From: an uncultured Paracoccaceae bacterium
Lineage (GTDB): Bacteria > Pseudomonadota > Alphaproteobacteria > Rhodobacterales > Rhodobacteraceae
Assembly: GCA_937146765.1 (NCBI GenBank)
Contig: CAKZRP010000067.1
Span: 123,216 to 187,215, forward strand
Direction: 5' to 3'
Length of the DNA: 64,000 nt
Part shown: positions 9,537-18,869 of the stretch, piece after piece
Position numbering within the stretch: position 1 is the stretch's first letter
Layout of the letters: each line of letters starts with the position of its first letter
Program-made: the position numbers and the translations under genes
The notes under the pieces: generated by a model
The model's input: only the letters and a program-made list of their open reading frames with translations
Databases searched by the model: none
What the model was told of the DNA's origin: nothing

Positions 9537-10250
9537 TCAGAGGCTCAGCACCTTCATGTCCTCGTAATACCCCATCGCCTGATCCAGCACCGGCTTCAGC
9601 GCATCAGGCACCTCCGGCAGGGGACCTTCGGGGCCGGCAAAGCCGGTGGAATTCCACACTGCGCCGTACCAATGCCGCGCCCAGACGCCATCGTCCTTGT
9701 GGCCGCCTCGGGGCCATTTCAGCATCTCCGGCGAAAACGGCAGGCCAATCGCATCGCACAACTGCTCCAGCTTCTCCGCCGGAGCCTCACGAATGTCGTG
9801 GCTGTTGATGACCACCGGCCTCTGGCCCCAGCTTTGAACCAGCTTGAACAGCTCTGCCTGCTGCCGAAAGCCGATGTCCTCCAGCCCCACTGCATCATAT
9901 TTGGAGACAAAGGAGGCGATGACCCGCGCCGGATGACGGATCAGGAACACATTGGTCACCTCCTGCATCCAGTCTCGCGGGATGCCGGGGATCATGTGCT
10001 GGGTCATGTGCTTTTGGTAGAAATGCGGCTTGGCGCCCGGGATCGGCCCGAGCAAGGCCTTGGCCACGATCTCCGCCTCCTGCGGCTGCCTGTCGAGAAT
10101 CTCGTCCCGCATCGGATGCTCGAGACCGGTCTGGGCGAGATAGGCCGCGTAGAAAGGCTCGTCCACCACGGCACAATCGCTACGTGCGCCAAAGGCATAC
10201 ATCATCGCGGTGGAAAGGTTCCGGGGCCCGGACCACATGGCAATCCGCAT
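9537..10250 (-). CDS. Sulfotransferase-like protein
   Basis: The 237-residue protein starts with RIAMWSGPRNLSTAMMYAF, which resembles the phosphosulfate-binding loop of the sulfotransferase superfamily. A second typical element is VFLIRHPARVIASF, the 3'-phosphate-binding RxPxxxxxS region. The substrate cannot be read from the sequence, and some relatives are annotated only by fold. It is a single gene between two convergent/divergent neighbours. Confidence 0.7.
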   Translation of the reverse strand: MRIAMWSGPRNLSTAMMYAFGARSDCAVVDEPFYAAYLAQTGLEHPMRDEILDRQPQEAEIVAKALLGPIPGAKPHFYQKHMTQHMIPGIPRDWMQEVTNVFLIRHPARVIASFVSKYDAVGLEDIGFRQQAELFKLVQSWGQRPVVINSHDIREAPAEKLEQLCDAIGLPFSPEMLKWPRGGHKDDGVWARHWYGAVWNSTGFAGPEGPLPEVPDALKPVLDQAMGYYEDMKVLSL

Positions 10251-10425
10251 CTATATTCTCCCTGCTCTTCTGGGTTGTGCCGACGCTAGAGGAAAGCCCG
10301 CTTGCTTCCAACCGGTAAACTACCGTCACCCTTGCGTGACATTTGGTGTCAGCAACTTGGCCGACTCTCCTCCCTGCGGCAGGCTCCTGCGCGACAGCAA
10401 CACCCTGTCACCCACGGAGGATGTC

Positions 10426-11091
10426 ATGAGCCGTCTGGATACATGGAAACATATCACGCTTGCCGCCTTCATCGGCCTTGGTGCGCTGGTGCGGGGACAG
10501 GAGGTCGCCGCCCAAACTCAGGAAAGCCTGATTGTCGCCGGTGGTTGTTTCTGGTGCGTCGAGAGCGATTTTGAATCGGTAAAAGGCGTGTCGGAGGTGA
10601 TCTCCGGTTACACAGGCGGCACCACCGCAAACCCGACATACAAGCAAGTCGGGCGCGGTGGCACAGGTCACTACGAAGCAGTGGAAATCCTGTTCGATCC
10701 CGCCATTGTCTCGCGACAGTCGCTGCTGGACCTTTTCCTGCGCTCTGTTGACCCAACTGATGCTGGCGGCCAGTTCTGTGACCGAGGTGAGAGCTACCGC
10801 ACCGCCATTTTCGTCTCTGACACAGGCGAAAAATCCCTAGCCGAGCGCGCTGTCGCAAAGGCGGAAGCCCAGTTGGGTCAGGACATCGTGACCCCGGTCC
10901 TCGACGCCAAGCCGTTCTATCGGGCGGAGGAGTATCATCAGGACTACTACAAGGGGGAAGGCCTCGTTCTGACCCGCTTTGGCCCGCTGAGCCAGTCAAA
11001 GGCCTATAAACGCTATCGGGCTGCCTGTGGACGGGATGCGCGCGTGGCACAGCTGTGGGGATCTGACGCGCCCTTTGTTGCCGGCCATTGA
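10426..11091 (+). CDS. msrA: Peptide-methionine (S)-S-oxide reductase with signal peptide
   Basis: MsrA reduces the S epimer of methionine sulfoxide in proteins. The catalytic Cys is in AGGCFWCVESDFE, and the YHQDYY motif and a C-terminal Cys (AACGRD) that may resolve the disulfide are present. Unlike cytosolic MsrA, this 221-residue form begins with a hydrophobic leader (ITLAAFIGLGALVRG...AAQ) that looks like a signal peptide, so it probably acts in the periplasm. The ORF is open from 10210, but the ATG at 10426 follows ACGGAGGATGTC and starts the leader. A bidirectional terminator-like hairpin follows the stop. Confidence 0.92.
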   Translation: MSRLDTWKHITLAAFIGLGALVRGQEVAAQTQESLIVAGGCFWCVESDFESVKGVSEVISGYTGGTTANPTYKQVGRGGTGHYEAVEILFDPAIVSRQSLLDLFLRSVDPTDAGGQFCDRGESYRTAIFVSDTGEKSLAERAVAKAEAQLGQDIVTPVLDAKPFYRAEEYHQDYYKGEGLVLTRFGPLSQSKAYKRYRAACGRDARVAQLWGSDAPFVAGH

Positions 11092-11116
11092 AAAAGGGGC
11101 TGATGGGCCCCTATTT
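11091..11116. terminator. Bidirectional terminator between msrA and the PfkB kinase gene
   Basis: The stem AGGGGC/GCCCCT with a six-base loop is preceded by AAAAA and followed by ATTT. Read on the minus strand it ends in TTTTT, a good intrinsic terminator for the leftward kinase gene. For msrA the U-tract is weaker. It lies between two convergent stops. Confidence 0.6.
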
Positions 11117-11131
11117 CCGGGTCAGATGCCC

Positions 11132-12004
11132 TCAGAATCTGGCGTCCTGAACCTCTTTCAGATCCGGGATCACATCCGCCGCACCGTGGCGCATCACCAT
11201 CAAGGCCCCCGCGCGCGCCGCTAGGGCCATTGCCTGAGGCATCGGCAGACCACGATCAAGCGCAGCCAGAACGTAACCGGTGAAGGTATCGCCGGCCCCG
11301 GTGGTATCAACCGGCGTGACTTTTAGCGCAGGCACGTCGCTGACAGAGCCGTCGCGGCCATTGAAATGGCGCGCGCCCTTGGCGCCGAGCGTGACGATCA
11401 CATCCGCAACCCCCAAGTCCTGCGGCGCCTTGCCGGTCGCCTCTTGCAGCTGCGCTGCCTCAACCTCGTTGAGGAACAACAACTCGATATAGGGCAGTAC
11501 CGCCTGCACCGCCTCCGCATCAAACGGCGCCGCCGCATAGGCCACCCTGAGGCCGAGATCACGACCGATCTTGGCGGCCTCTGCCTGCATATTGGTTTCG
11601 TTCTGCATCAGGAGAATGTCCCCTGCATTGGCAGAAGACAGCGCCTGACCGATTTGATCCGCGCTTAGGGCTCGGTTCGCGCCGGGAAACAGGATGATCT
11701 GGTTCTCTCCCGCCGGGTCCACCGCGATGATCGCATGGCCCGTCGCAACCTCGCCAATCGCGATGTGACGGGTATCAACGCCATATTCGGTCAGCCGATC
11801 CACACACCATTTGCCCTCCGCTCCCACTGCGCCGATATGGCAAGCATGAGCGCCGGCCCGGGCCGCCGCGACGGACATATTTGCCCCCTTGCCGCCAAGC
11901 CCCTGCTCAAAGGAGGTAGCGGCAAGGGTTTCACCGGGGGCCGGCATATGCGGCAGCGCATAGACCATATCGATGTTGATCGAACCAAGGTTCCAGATTG
12001 CCAT
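11132..12004 (-). CDS. PfkB-family carbohydrate kinase, ribokinase-like
   Basis: The 290-residue protein has the two PfkB signatures: GLGGKGANMSVAAARAG near residue 36 and DTTGAGDTFTGYVLAAL near residue 231, with the catalytic Asp in GAGDTF. It phosphorylates a sugar or nucleoside with ATP. Ribokinase is the closest look-alike, but no ribose transporter or regulator is nearby, so I give no symbol. It lies 20 bases downstream of maeB on the same strand and may be read through from it. Confidence 0.82.
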   Translation of the reverse strand: MAIWNLGSINIDMVYALPHMPAPGETLAATSFEQGLGGKGANMSVAAARAGAHACHIGAVGAEGKWCVDRLTEYGVDTRHIAIGEVATGHAIIAVDPAGENQIILFPGANRALSADQIGQALSSANAGDILLMQNETNMQAEAAKIGRDLGLRVAYAAAPFDAEAVQAVLPYIELLFLNEVEAAQLQEATGKAPQDLGVADVIVTLGAKGARHFNGRDGSVSDVPALKVTPVDTTGAGDTFTGYVLAALDRGLPMPQAMALAARAGALMVMRHGAADVIPDLKEVQDARF

Positions 12005-12024
12005 GATGCTAGCCCCCTTTGCGT

Positions 12025-14280
12025 TCAGCCGACGTTCGAAGCCGCAAGCACGGCCATGTTCAGCACGTCATTCGCAGTCGAAGTGGTGGAACAGATCTGG
12101 ATCGGCTTGTCGATGCCGGCAAGGATCGGGCCCACCACAGTCGCGCCGCCCATCTCCTGCATCAGTTTCACCGAGATCGACGCCGAGTGCCGTGCCGGCA
12201 CCACAAGGATATTGGCCGGGCCGGAGAGACGCTGGAAGGGATAATTCTCCTGCGCCTTGGCATTGAGCGCCACATCCACCGTCATCTCGCCTTCGTACTC
12301 AAAGTCGACGCCGCGGCGGTCCAGCACATCCGCGGCCTTCCACATCTTCTCCGCCCTTTCGGAAACCGGGTAACCGAAGGTCGAGAAGCTGACAAAGGCA
12401 ACGCGCGGATCCAGACCCATGTGACGGGCCACACCTGCGGCACGCTCGGCAATGGTGGCGAGATCTTCCTCATCCGGCCATTCCTGCACCAGAGTGTCAC
12501 CGATCAAGACGATCTTGCCGTTGTGCAGCAAGGCAGTGACGCCGGCGGCGCCATGTTCGGCATCGGCGTCAAAGACGTGGTTGATGCGATCGAGCACATG
12601 AGCAGACTTGCGGGTTGCGCCGGTGACCAGACCATCGCCCTGACCATGGGCCAGCATCAACGCGCCGAACACATGACGGTCGCGGCCGACCAGACGGTGA
12701 ATGTCCTTGCGGTCAAACCCTTTGCGGTTGAGGCGGTCATAAAGGAAGGTCTTGTAGGTCTCGAAATGCTGGGTATTGGCCGCGTTGACCACTTCCAGTT
12801 CGCGCACCGCATCGCCAAGGCCGGCCTCCTCCAGTTTCTGGCGCACGTCATCGGGACGTCCCACCACTAGCGCCTTGCCGAAGCCGGAGCGCTGATAGGT
12901 GACCGCCGCGCGCAGAACACGCGGGTCATCACCCTCAGCAAAGATCATGCGGGACTGTGCGGCCCGCGCCCGCGCATTGAGGCCGCGCAGGATGGATTGG
13001 GTCGGGTCCATCCGGCCGCGCAGGCCATGCTCATAGGCGTCCATGTCGATGATCGGACGGCGCGCGACGCCGGTGTCCATCCCAGCCCGCGCGACGGCCG
13101 GCGGGATTCGGTGGATCAAGCGCGGATCAAAGGGGGTCGGGATGATGTAATCGCGGCCAAAGGTCAGCGACTTGCCATAGGCCAGTGCCACTTCATCCGG
13201 CACATCCTCGCGGGCGAGGCGGGCCAGCGCGTGGGCGCAGGCGATCTTCATCTCGTCGTTGATGGCGCGGGCATGAATGTCGAGCGCGCCACGGAACAGG
13301 TAGGGAAAGCCGAGAACGTTGTTCACCTGGTTCGGGTAGTCCGACCGTCCGGTGGCCACGATGGCATCCATGCGGACCTCATGCGCCTCCTCAGGGGTGA
13401 TCTCTGGGTCCGGGTTGGCCATGGCGAAGATGACCGGATTGTCGGCCATGCTCTTCACCATTTCCTGGGTAACGGCCCCTTTGACCGACACGCCGAGGAA
13501 GACATCAGCGCCGCGCATCGCTTCTTCGAGGGTGCGAAGATCCGTGCTGATCGCATGGGCCGATTTCCACTGGTTCATACCATCGGTGCGGCCCTGATAG
13601 ATCACGCCCTTGGTGTCACAGACGATGCAGTTTTCGTGCCGTGCGCCCATCGACTTCAAGAGTTCGATACAGGCGATACCCGCCGCCCCTGCCCCGTTCA
13701 GGACGATTCGCACGTCCTCGATCTTTTTGCCAGAGAGATGCAGCGCGTTCAAAAGGCCAGCGGCGCAGATCACCGCAGTGCCGTGCTGGTCGTCGTGGAA
13801 GACGGGAATATCCATCTCTTCCTTCAGACGCTGCTCGATGATGAAACACTCCGGTGCCTTGATGTCCTCCAGGTTGATGCCGCCAAAGGTCGGCCCCATC
13901 AGGCGCACTGCGTTGCAGAATTCATCCGGGTCTTCGGTGTCGAGCTCGATGTCGATCGAGTTCACATCGGCAAAGCGTTTAAACAGGACCGACTTGCCCT
14001 CCATCACCGGTTTGGAACCAAGCGCACCAAGGTTGCCAAGGCCCAGAACCGCCGTCCCGTTCGAGATCACCGCAACAAGGTTTCCCTTGTTTGTATAGTC
14101 ATAGGCGGTCTCGGGGTTGGCGGCGATGGCTTCGCAAGGCACGGCCACACCGGGCGAATAGGCCAGGGACAGATCGCGCTGGGTGGTCATTGGGACCGTG
14201 GCTGTGACCTCCCATTTGCCCGGCGTGGGCTCCAGGTGAAAGGCCAGGGCTTCCTCGTCGGTGATCTTTGCTTTGGGCAT
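12025..14280 (-). CDS. maeB: NADP-dependent malic enzyme with C-terminal phosphotransacetylase-like domain
   Basis: The 751-residue protein converts malate to pyruvate and CO2. The N-terminal half (about 1-430) holds the malic enzyme core with YTNKGNLVAVISNGTAVLGL, the metal site VFHDDQHGTA and the dinucleotide fold VLNGAGAAGIACIELL. The C-terminal 320 residues resemble phosphate acetyltransferase, which in this class of malic enzymes is thought to bind acetyl-CoA as a regulator rather than catalyse. Length is typical of the MaeB type. Its upstream region is shared with a divergent flagellin gene. Confidence 0.95.
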   Translation of the reverse strand: MPKAKITDEEALAFHLEPTPGKWEVTATVPMTTQRDLSLAYSPGVAVPCEAIAANPETAYDYTNKGNLVAVISNGTAVLGLGNLGALGSKPVMEGKSVLFKRFADVNSIDIELDTEDPDEFCNAVRLMGPTFGGINLEDIKAPECFIIEQRLKEEMDIPVFHDDQHGTAVICAAGLLNALHLSGKKIEDVRIVLNGAGAAGIACIELLKSMGARHENCIVCDTKGVIYQGRTDGMNQWKSAHAISTDLRTLEEAMRGADVFLGVSVKGAVTQEMVKSMADNPVIFAMANPDPEITPEEAHEVRMDAIVATGRSDYPNQVNNVLGFPYLFRGALDIHARAINDEMKIACAHALARLAREDVPDEVALAYGKSLTFGRDYIIPTPFDPRLIHRIPPAVARAGMDTGVARRPIIDMDAYEHGLRGRMDPTQSILRGLNARARAAQSRMIFAEGDDPRVLRAAVTYQRSGFGKALVVGRPDDVRQKLEEAGLGDAVRELEVVNAANTQHFETYKTFLYDRLNRKGFDRKDIHRLVGRDRHVFGALMLAHGQGDGLVTGATRKSAHVLDRINHVFDADAEHGAAGVTALLHNGKIVLIGDTLVQEWPDEEDLATIAERAAGVARHMGLDPRVAFVSFSTFGYPVSERAEKMWKAADVLDRRGVDFEYEGEMTVDVALNAKAQENYPFQRLSGPANILVVPARHSASISVKLMQEMGGATVVGPILAGIDKPIQICSTTSTANDVLNMAVLAASNVG

Positions 14281-14604
14281 GTCGGTTGTCGTCCTCTCCT
14301 AGTCGAAAACCGTCTTAGCGCAGCGGCGACGCCCCCTCAATCCACGGCTTTCAGGATTCAGCATTTTGCATTTCTTTCAAATGATGACTGAAAAACGAAA
14401 GGGTTTGTCAAAGTTTCGCCCCCTTTCAGACCCCGGCTTGCTACATTTCCTTGGTGTTTCTTAACAGCGCCTGCACGTCAGGCGGCGCAGCGGCAAATCT
14501 CCTGCTGCACCAGTCAGAATGGCTTCCCCTGCCCGTTCGGAACCAACCGAGACGGGCCAAATGAAACATGCATACCAGGTACTGGGTTTTTCAGGGGTGC
14601 AGAT
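14281..14604. other. Divergent intergenic region between maeB and the flagellin gene
   Basis: These 324 bases hold no convincing gene. A block around 14350-14420 is AT-richer than its surroundings. A CAAAGTTT at 14409-14416 resembles the -35 of a flagellar sigma-28 promoter, but I find no matching -10. The 3' end supplies an AGGGG ribosome site for the flagellin ATG. Both divergent promoters are presumably here. Confidence 0.5.
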
Positions 14605-15453
14605 ATGACAAGTATAAATACAAATCCCGGCGCGGATATCGCGCTCCGGGTGCTGACCGACAAACATATGGAGAAGGAAGAGGTCCAGGAAGACATCTCC
14701 ACCGGAAAGGAGGTCGACAAGGCCAAGGACTCTGCGGCGATCTGGGCGATTTCCGAACTCATGGGATCGGATCTTGCCGGGTTCGAGGCGACGTCCAGTG
14801 GACTCAACATGGGCGAGGCCACGGTGGCGGTCGCCTCCGTCGGCGCGGAGCAGATCACCTCGATCCTGACGGATATGAAGGAACTGTCGATCCGGGCAAG
14901 CTCCGGTACCGCCGACTATGCCACCATCGAGGCGCAGCTGGCCCAGAAAACGGAGCAGATCAACACGATCATCTCCTCCTCCGGGTTCAACGGGGTCAAT
15001 CTTCTGGCCACCAATACCGATGGCAAGGGCGCAAATGGCCTTACGGTCGCGGCCTCGCAGGATCGGTCCGGCGATGCCGACCCTGAGCTGTCCACCATTT
15101 CCGTTGGAAGTGTTGATTTTGAGGGCAGCGCCAGTTTCGACATCAACAATCGTACAACTGTAGCCGATGCCGCCTCCGCCCGGACCGCCCTGCAGGAGAT
15201 CGAAGGCTTCCTGCGTTATGCCACCGACAGTGCCGCCGCCCTTGGCGCAAGCGGTCAACAGCTCGCCGAACAGGACGTGTTCATGAACAAGCTGTCGGAT
15301 GCCGTGAAAATGGGCATCAGCGAGTTGACGGATACCGACATGGAAGATGCCGCCGCCCGCTACGAAGCGCTGAGTGCGCAGGAACAATTGTCCGGCCTGT
15401 CACTCTCCATCGCCAACGCCTCGCCCGCTTCGCTGCGGTCGCTGTATTCCTGA
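14605..15453 (+). CDS. Flagellin, isolated paralogue
   Basis: The 282-residue protein has the flagellin coiled-coil ends and a variable middle. Recognisable N-terminal motifs are INTNPGADIAL, the DISTGKEVDKAKDSAAIWAI block and GLNMGEATVAVAS; the C-terminal QLSGLSLSIANASPASLRSL fits the D0 helix. Length and motifs fit alphaproteobacterial flagellins. No other flagellar gene is within the window, so it is away from the usual fla cluster. Residues such as DKHMEKEEVQED near the N-terminus are more acidic than normal, suggesting a diverged or minor filament protein. The ATG is preceded by AGGGG; a hairpin follows the stop. Confidence 0.88.
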   Translation: MTSINTNPGADIALRVLTDKHMEKEEVQEDISTGKEVDKAKDSAAIWAISELMGSDLAGFEATSSGLNMGEATVAVASVGAEQITSILTDMKELSIRASSGTADYATIEAQLAQKTEQINTIISSSGFNGVNLLATNTDGKGANGLTVAASQDRSGDADPELSTISVGSVDFEGSASFDINNRTTVADAASARTALQEIEGFLRYATDSAAALGASGQQLAEQDVFMNKLSDAVKMGISELTDTDMEDAAARYEALSAQEQLSGLSLSIANASPASLRSLYS

Positions 15454-15460
15454 CCTCATG

Positions 15461-15487
15461 CCGAACTCCGCTCTCTGCGGGGTTCGG
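15461..15487 (+). terminator. Strong hairpin after the flagellin gene
   Basis: CCGAACTCCGC and GCGGGGTTCGG form an 11-base stem with one G-U pair and a five-base loop just after the flagellin stop. There is no immediate U-tract (a TTTT comes 16 bases later), so it may be a 3'-end-protecting structure or a weak terminator before mutS. Confidence 0.5.
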
Positions 15488-15547
15488 CCACCGATTGCCG
15501 GGTTTTCCTTGTGACTCGAGCCATGTAAATGTCCCCGGAACAGCAAG

Positions 15548-18199
15548 ATGGGGGCTCGCATGTCCGTTACGCCGATGATGGCGCAATATCTCGAGATCAA
15601 GGCGCAATACCCGGATGCGCTCCTGTTCTATCGAATGGGCGATTTCTACGAGATGTTCTTTGACGATGCGGTCGCCGCCGCCGAGGCGCTCGACATCGCA
15701 CTGACCAAACGCGGCAAGCATGAGGAACAGGACATCCCCATGTGCGGCGTGCCGGTCCATGCCGCAGAAGGGTATCTGCTCACCCTGATCCGCAAGGGGT
15801 TCCGCGTTGCGGTGGGCGAGCAGCTGGAAAGCCCGGCCGAGGCCAAGAAACGCGGCGCGAAATCGGTGGTGAAACGGGATGTGGTCCGACTGGTCACGCC
15901 CGGCACCCTGACCGAAGATTCCCTGCTGGAAGCCCGCCGTCACAACTTTCTCGTGGCCTATGCGGAGCTGCGCGATCAAAGCGCGCTCGCCTGGGCCGAT
16001 ATCTCCACCGGTGCGTTTCACGTGATGCCGATGGCCAAGGTGCGCCTCAGCCCCGAGCTCGCCCGCCTTGCGCCCTCCGAGCTGATCGTGACCGATGGCG
16101 CGGTGTTTGACGCCACCCGCCCCTTGGCGGATGAGTACAAGATTCCGCTGACCCCGCTGGGCAAGGCCAGCTTTGACAGCACAGCGGCGGAAAAACGGCT
16201 CTGCAGCCTGTTCAACGTCAGCGCGTTGGATGGGTTCGGCACCTTTACCCGCGCTGAAGTCTCCGCCATGGGGGCCGTGGTCGACTATCTGGAGATCACC
16301 CAGAAAGGCAAGCTGCCACTCTTGCAACCGCCCGTGCAGGAGGCCGAAGATCGAACCGTTCAGATCGACGCCTCCACGCGTCGCAACCTCGAACTGACCC
16401 GCTCGCTGTCGGGGGGCCGCGCTGGCTCGCTGCTCTCGGTGGTAGATCGCACTGTCACCCCCGGCGGTGCAAGGCTGCTGGAACAGCGGCTGTCCAGCCC
16501 GTCCCGTAGTCTGGAGGTTATCTCCGACCGTCTCGCGGCCCTCGATTTTGCGGTAGAGGACCCGACCCGCGCCGAAGCGCTGCGCGGCCTGCTGCGCAAG
16601 ACCCCTGACATCGACCGCGCCCTGTCCCGCCTCGCCCTTGAGCGCGGCGGCCCGCGCGACCTCGCCGCCATTCGTAACGCTTTGGCACAGGGCGAGGACA
16701 TCGCCCGCGAGATGACCGACATTGACCTGCCGCCACTGCTGCGCGAGGCCACGCAGGCCCTAGGCGGCTTTGAAGACCTGCTATCGCTCCTTGAGGCCGC
16801 CTTGGTGGCAGAGCCGCCCCTGATGGCGCGCGATGGTGGCTTTATCGCCCCCGGCTATGATGCCGACCTTGATGAAGCCCGCACCCTGCGCGACGAAGGG
16901 CGTTCGGTCATTGCCGGGATGCAAAAGAAGTATATCGAACATACCGGGATTTCCTCGCTGAAGATCAAGCACAACAATGTGCTTGGCTATTTCATCGAGA
17001 CCACCTCGACCCATGCGGAGAAAATGCTCTCTGCCCCCCTGTCAGAGACCTACATCCACCGCCAGACGACCGCCAATCAGGTGCGTTTCACCACGGTCGA
17101 ACTTAGCGAGATCGAGACCAAGATCCTGAACGCCGGTAATCTGGCGCTAGAGATCGAAAAGCGGCTCTATCAAAGGCTTTCAGAGGCTATCCTGTCCCTT
17201 GGGCCCCGCCTCAATCAGGCGGCCCGCGGGTTTGCCGAACTTGACCTGGTCACAGCCCTTGCCGATCTGGCGCGCGGTGAAAACTGGACCCGCCCGCGCG
17301 TCGATCATTCCCGCGCCTTCAAGGTCGATGGCGGGCGGCACCCCGTCGTGGAACAAGCGCTGCGCCAACAAAGCGGCGAGGCTTTTGTGGCCAATGACTG
17401 CGACCTCAGCACAGACAATGGCGCCGCAGTCTGGCTGCTGACCGGTCCCAACATGGCTGGTAAATCAACCTTCCTGCGCCAGAACGCGCTGATTGCCGTG
17501 CTCGCACAGATGGGCAGTTACGTGCCCGCAGATGACGCCCATATCGGCATGGTCAGCCAGGTGTTCAGCCGCGTCGGTGCATCGGACGATCTGGCCCGCG
17601 GTCGCTCCACCTTTATGGTGGAGATGGTCGAGACCGCCGCCATTCTCAACCAGGCCGACGACCGCGCGCTGGTGATCCTCGACGAGATCGGCCGTGGCAC
17701 GGCGACCTACGATGGTCTTTCCATCGCCTGGGCGACCTTGGAACATCTGCACGAGACGAACCGCTCCCGCGCGCTGTTTGCCACCCACTACCACGAGCTG
17801 ACCCAGCTGGCGAAAAAGCTGCCCGGCGTGGAAAATGCCACCGTGTCCGTCAAGGAATGGGAGGGCGAAGTGATCTTCCTGCATGAGGTAAAGAAAGGCG
17901 CCGCTGACCGTTCCTATGGGGTGCAGGTTGCCCAACTTGCCGGCCTGCCCGCTTCTGTGGTGGCCCGCGCGCGCGATGTGCTCGACATGCTGGAGAAAAG
18001 CAGCCGCGAGGGTGGCGGTGCAGGCAAGATCCAGATCGACGATCTGCCGCTCTTTGCCGCCGCCCCCCCACCGCAGCCCAAAGCGTCAAAAGGTCCCTCG
18101 CCGGTCGAGCAGCTCTTGGCGGAGATTTTCCCCGACGACCTCACGCCGCGCGAGGCCTTGGATGCGCTCTACAGGCTGAAAGAAGCCAGCAAGAATTGA
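15548..18199 (+). CDS. mutS: DNA mismatch repair protein MutS
   Basis: The 883-residue protein recognises mismatches and starts repair. The N-terminal mismatch-binding FYRMGDFYEMFFDDA motif (Phe-x-Glu) is intact. The C-terminal ATPase has Walker A GPNMAGKSTFLRQ, Walker B ALVILDEIGRGTATYDGLSI and the typical helix-turn-helix end (PREALDALYRLKEA). Another start is the ATG at 15560, which has GGGGG in front and gives MSVTPMMAQYLEIK. It is a single-gene unit ended by a bidirectional terminator. Confidence 0.97.
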   Translation: MGARMSVTPMMAQYLEIKAQYPDALLFYRMGDFYEMFFDDAVAAAEALDIALTKRGKHEEQDIPMCGVPVHAAEGYLLTLIRKGFRVAVGEQLESPAEAKKRGAKSVVKRDVVRLVTPGTLTEDSLLEARRHNFLVAYAELRDQSALAWADISTGAFHVMPMAKVRLSPELARLAPSELIVTDGAVFDATRPLADEYKIPLTPLGKASFDSTAAEKRLCSLFNVSALDGFGTFTRAEVSAMGAVVDYLEITQKGKLPLLQPPVQEAEDRTVQIDASTRRNLELTRSLSGGRAGSLLSVVDRTVTPGGARLLEQRLSSPSRSLEVISDRLAALDFAVEDPTRAEALRGLLRKTPDIDRALSRLALERGGPRDLAAIRNALAQGEDIAREMTDIDLPPLLREATQALGGFEDLLSLLEAALVAEPPLMARDGGFIAPGYDADLDEARTLRDEGRSVIAGMQKKYIEHTGISSLKIKHNNVLGYFIETTSTHAEKMLSAPLSETYIHRQTTANQVRFTTVELSEIETKILNAGNLALEIEKRLYQRLSEAILSLGPRLNQAARGFAELDLVTALADLARGENWTRPRVDHSRAFKVDGGRHPVVEQALRQQSGEAFVANDCDLSTDNGAAVWLLTGPNMAGKSTFLRQNALIAVLAQMGSYVPADDAHIGMVSQVFSRVGASDDLARGRSTFMVEMVETAAILNQADDRALVILDEIGRGTATYDGLSIAWATLEHLHETNRSRALFATHYHELTQLAKKLPGVENATVSVKEWEGEVIFLHEVKKGAADRSYGVQVAQLAGLPASVVARARDVLDMLEKSSREGGGAGKIQIDDLPLFAAAPPPQPKASKGPSPVEQLLAEIFPDDLTPREALDALYRLKEASKN

Positions 18200-18205
18200 G
18201 ACGCC

Positions 18206-18249
18206 AAAAGGCGGCCTCATGACCAGAGACCGCCCTTTCATCTTTTTTC
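18206..18249. terminator. Bidirectional terminator between mutS and grpE
   Basis: AAAGGCGGCCTC pairs with GAGACCGCCCTTT around a seven-base loop (one mismatch), followed by CATCTTTTTT. On the minus strand the same stem ends in GCCTTTT. It lies between the convergent mutS and hrcA-grpE units and can serve both. Confidence 0.7.
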
Positions 18250-18296
18250 AAATATCCCCGCCGGAGGCACGGGGACCCGTCAGGGTCCGTTCATAC

Positions 18297-18860
18297 TCAG
18301 GAGGCGGGCATCGACGACACACCCACCTGCGCCGGGCGCAGCAGGCGGTCGTGCAGCATGAACCCCTCGGCCGAGACCTGAATGATGTCGCCTGCCTTGG
18401 TGCCCGGCACCGGCGCCTCAAACATCGCCTCATGCACTTGCGGATCAAACCTATCGCCAACTTGCGGTGCAATCACCCGCATGCCGTGCTTGTTGAACAC
18501 ATCCAAGAGCGCCCGCATGGTCAGTTCCACGCCTTCGATCAGCGCAGCGGAAACAACCTTCTGTTCTTCCGTCGCGAATTCAACAGCGCGTTTCATGTTG
18601 TCGTAAACCGGCAGCATGTCGCGTGCCAGTTTCGAGCCGCCGTATTGTTCTGCTTCGCGACGTGCCTTGTCGCCCCGCTTCCGGGCATTCTCGGCATCCG
18701 CGAGCGCGCGCATGAAGCGGTCTTTGTAATCGTCACGCTCGGCGCGCAGGGTTTCCACTTCCAGCGCGGCGTCGTCGATTTCCTCGGTCTGTGCCGCCAG
18801 CTCTTCGGCTTCGGCTGCTTCAATATCGTCCAAAAAGTCGTCGTTCTTGGGCTCTGCCAT
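18297..18860 (-). CDS. grpE: GrpE, nucleotide exchange factor of DnaK
   Basis: The 187-residue protein has the GrpE layout: an acidic N-terminus, a long helix (ALEVETLRAERDDYKDRFMR with ADAENARKR), and a beta domain ending in HEAMFEAPVPGTKAGDIIQV and LRPAQVGVS. It releases ADP from DnaK in the heat-shock chaperone cycle. It starts 9 bases after the hrcA stop with AGAGGTGG as ribosome site, so the two form an operon. Confidence 0.95.
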   Translation of the reverse strand: MAEPKNDDFLDDIEAAEAEELAAQTEEIDDAALEVETLRAERDDYKDRFMRALADAENARKRGDKARREAEQYGGSKLARDMLPVYDNMKRAVEFATEEQKVVSAALIEGVELTMRALLDVFNKHGMRVIAPQVGDRFDPQVHEAMFEAPVPGTKAGDIIQVSAEGFMLHDRLLRPAQVGVSSMPAS

Positions 18861-18869
18861 AATCCACCT

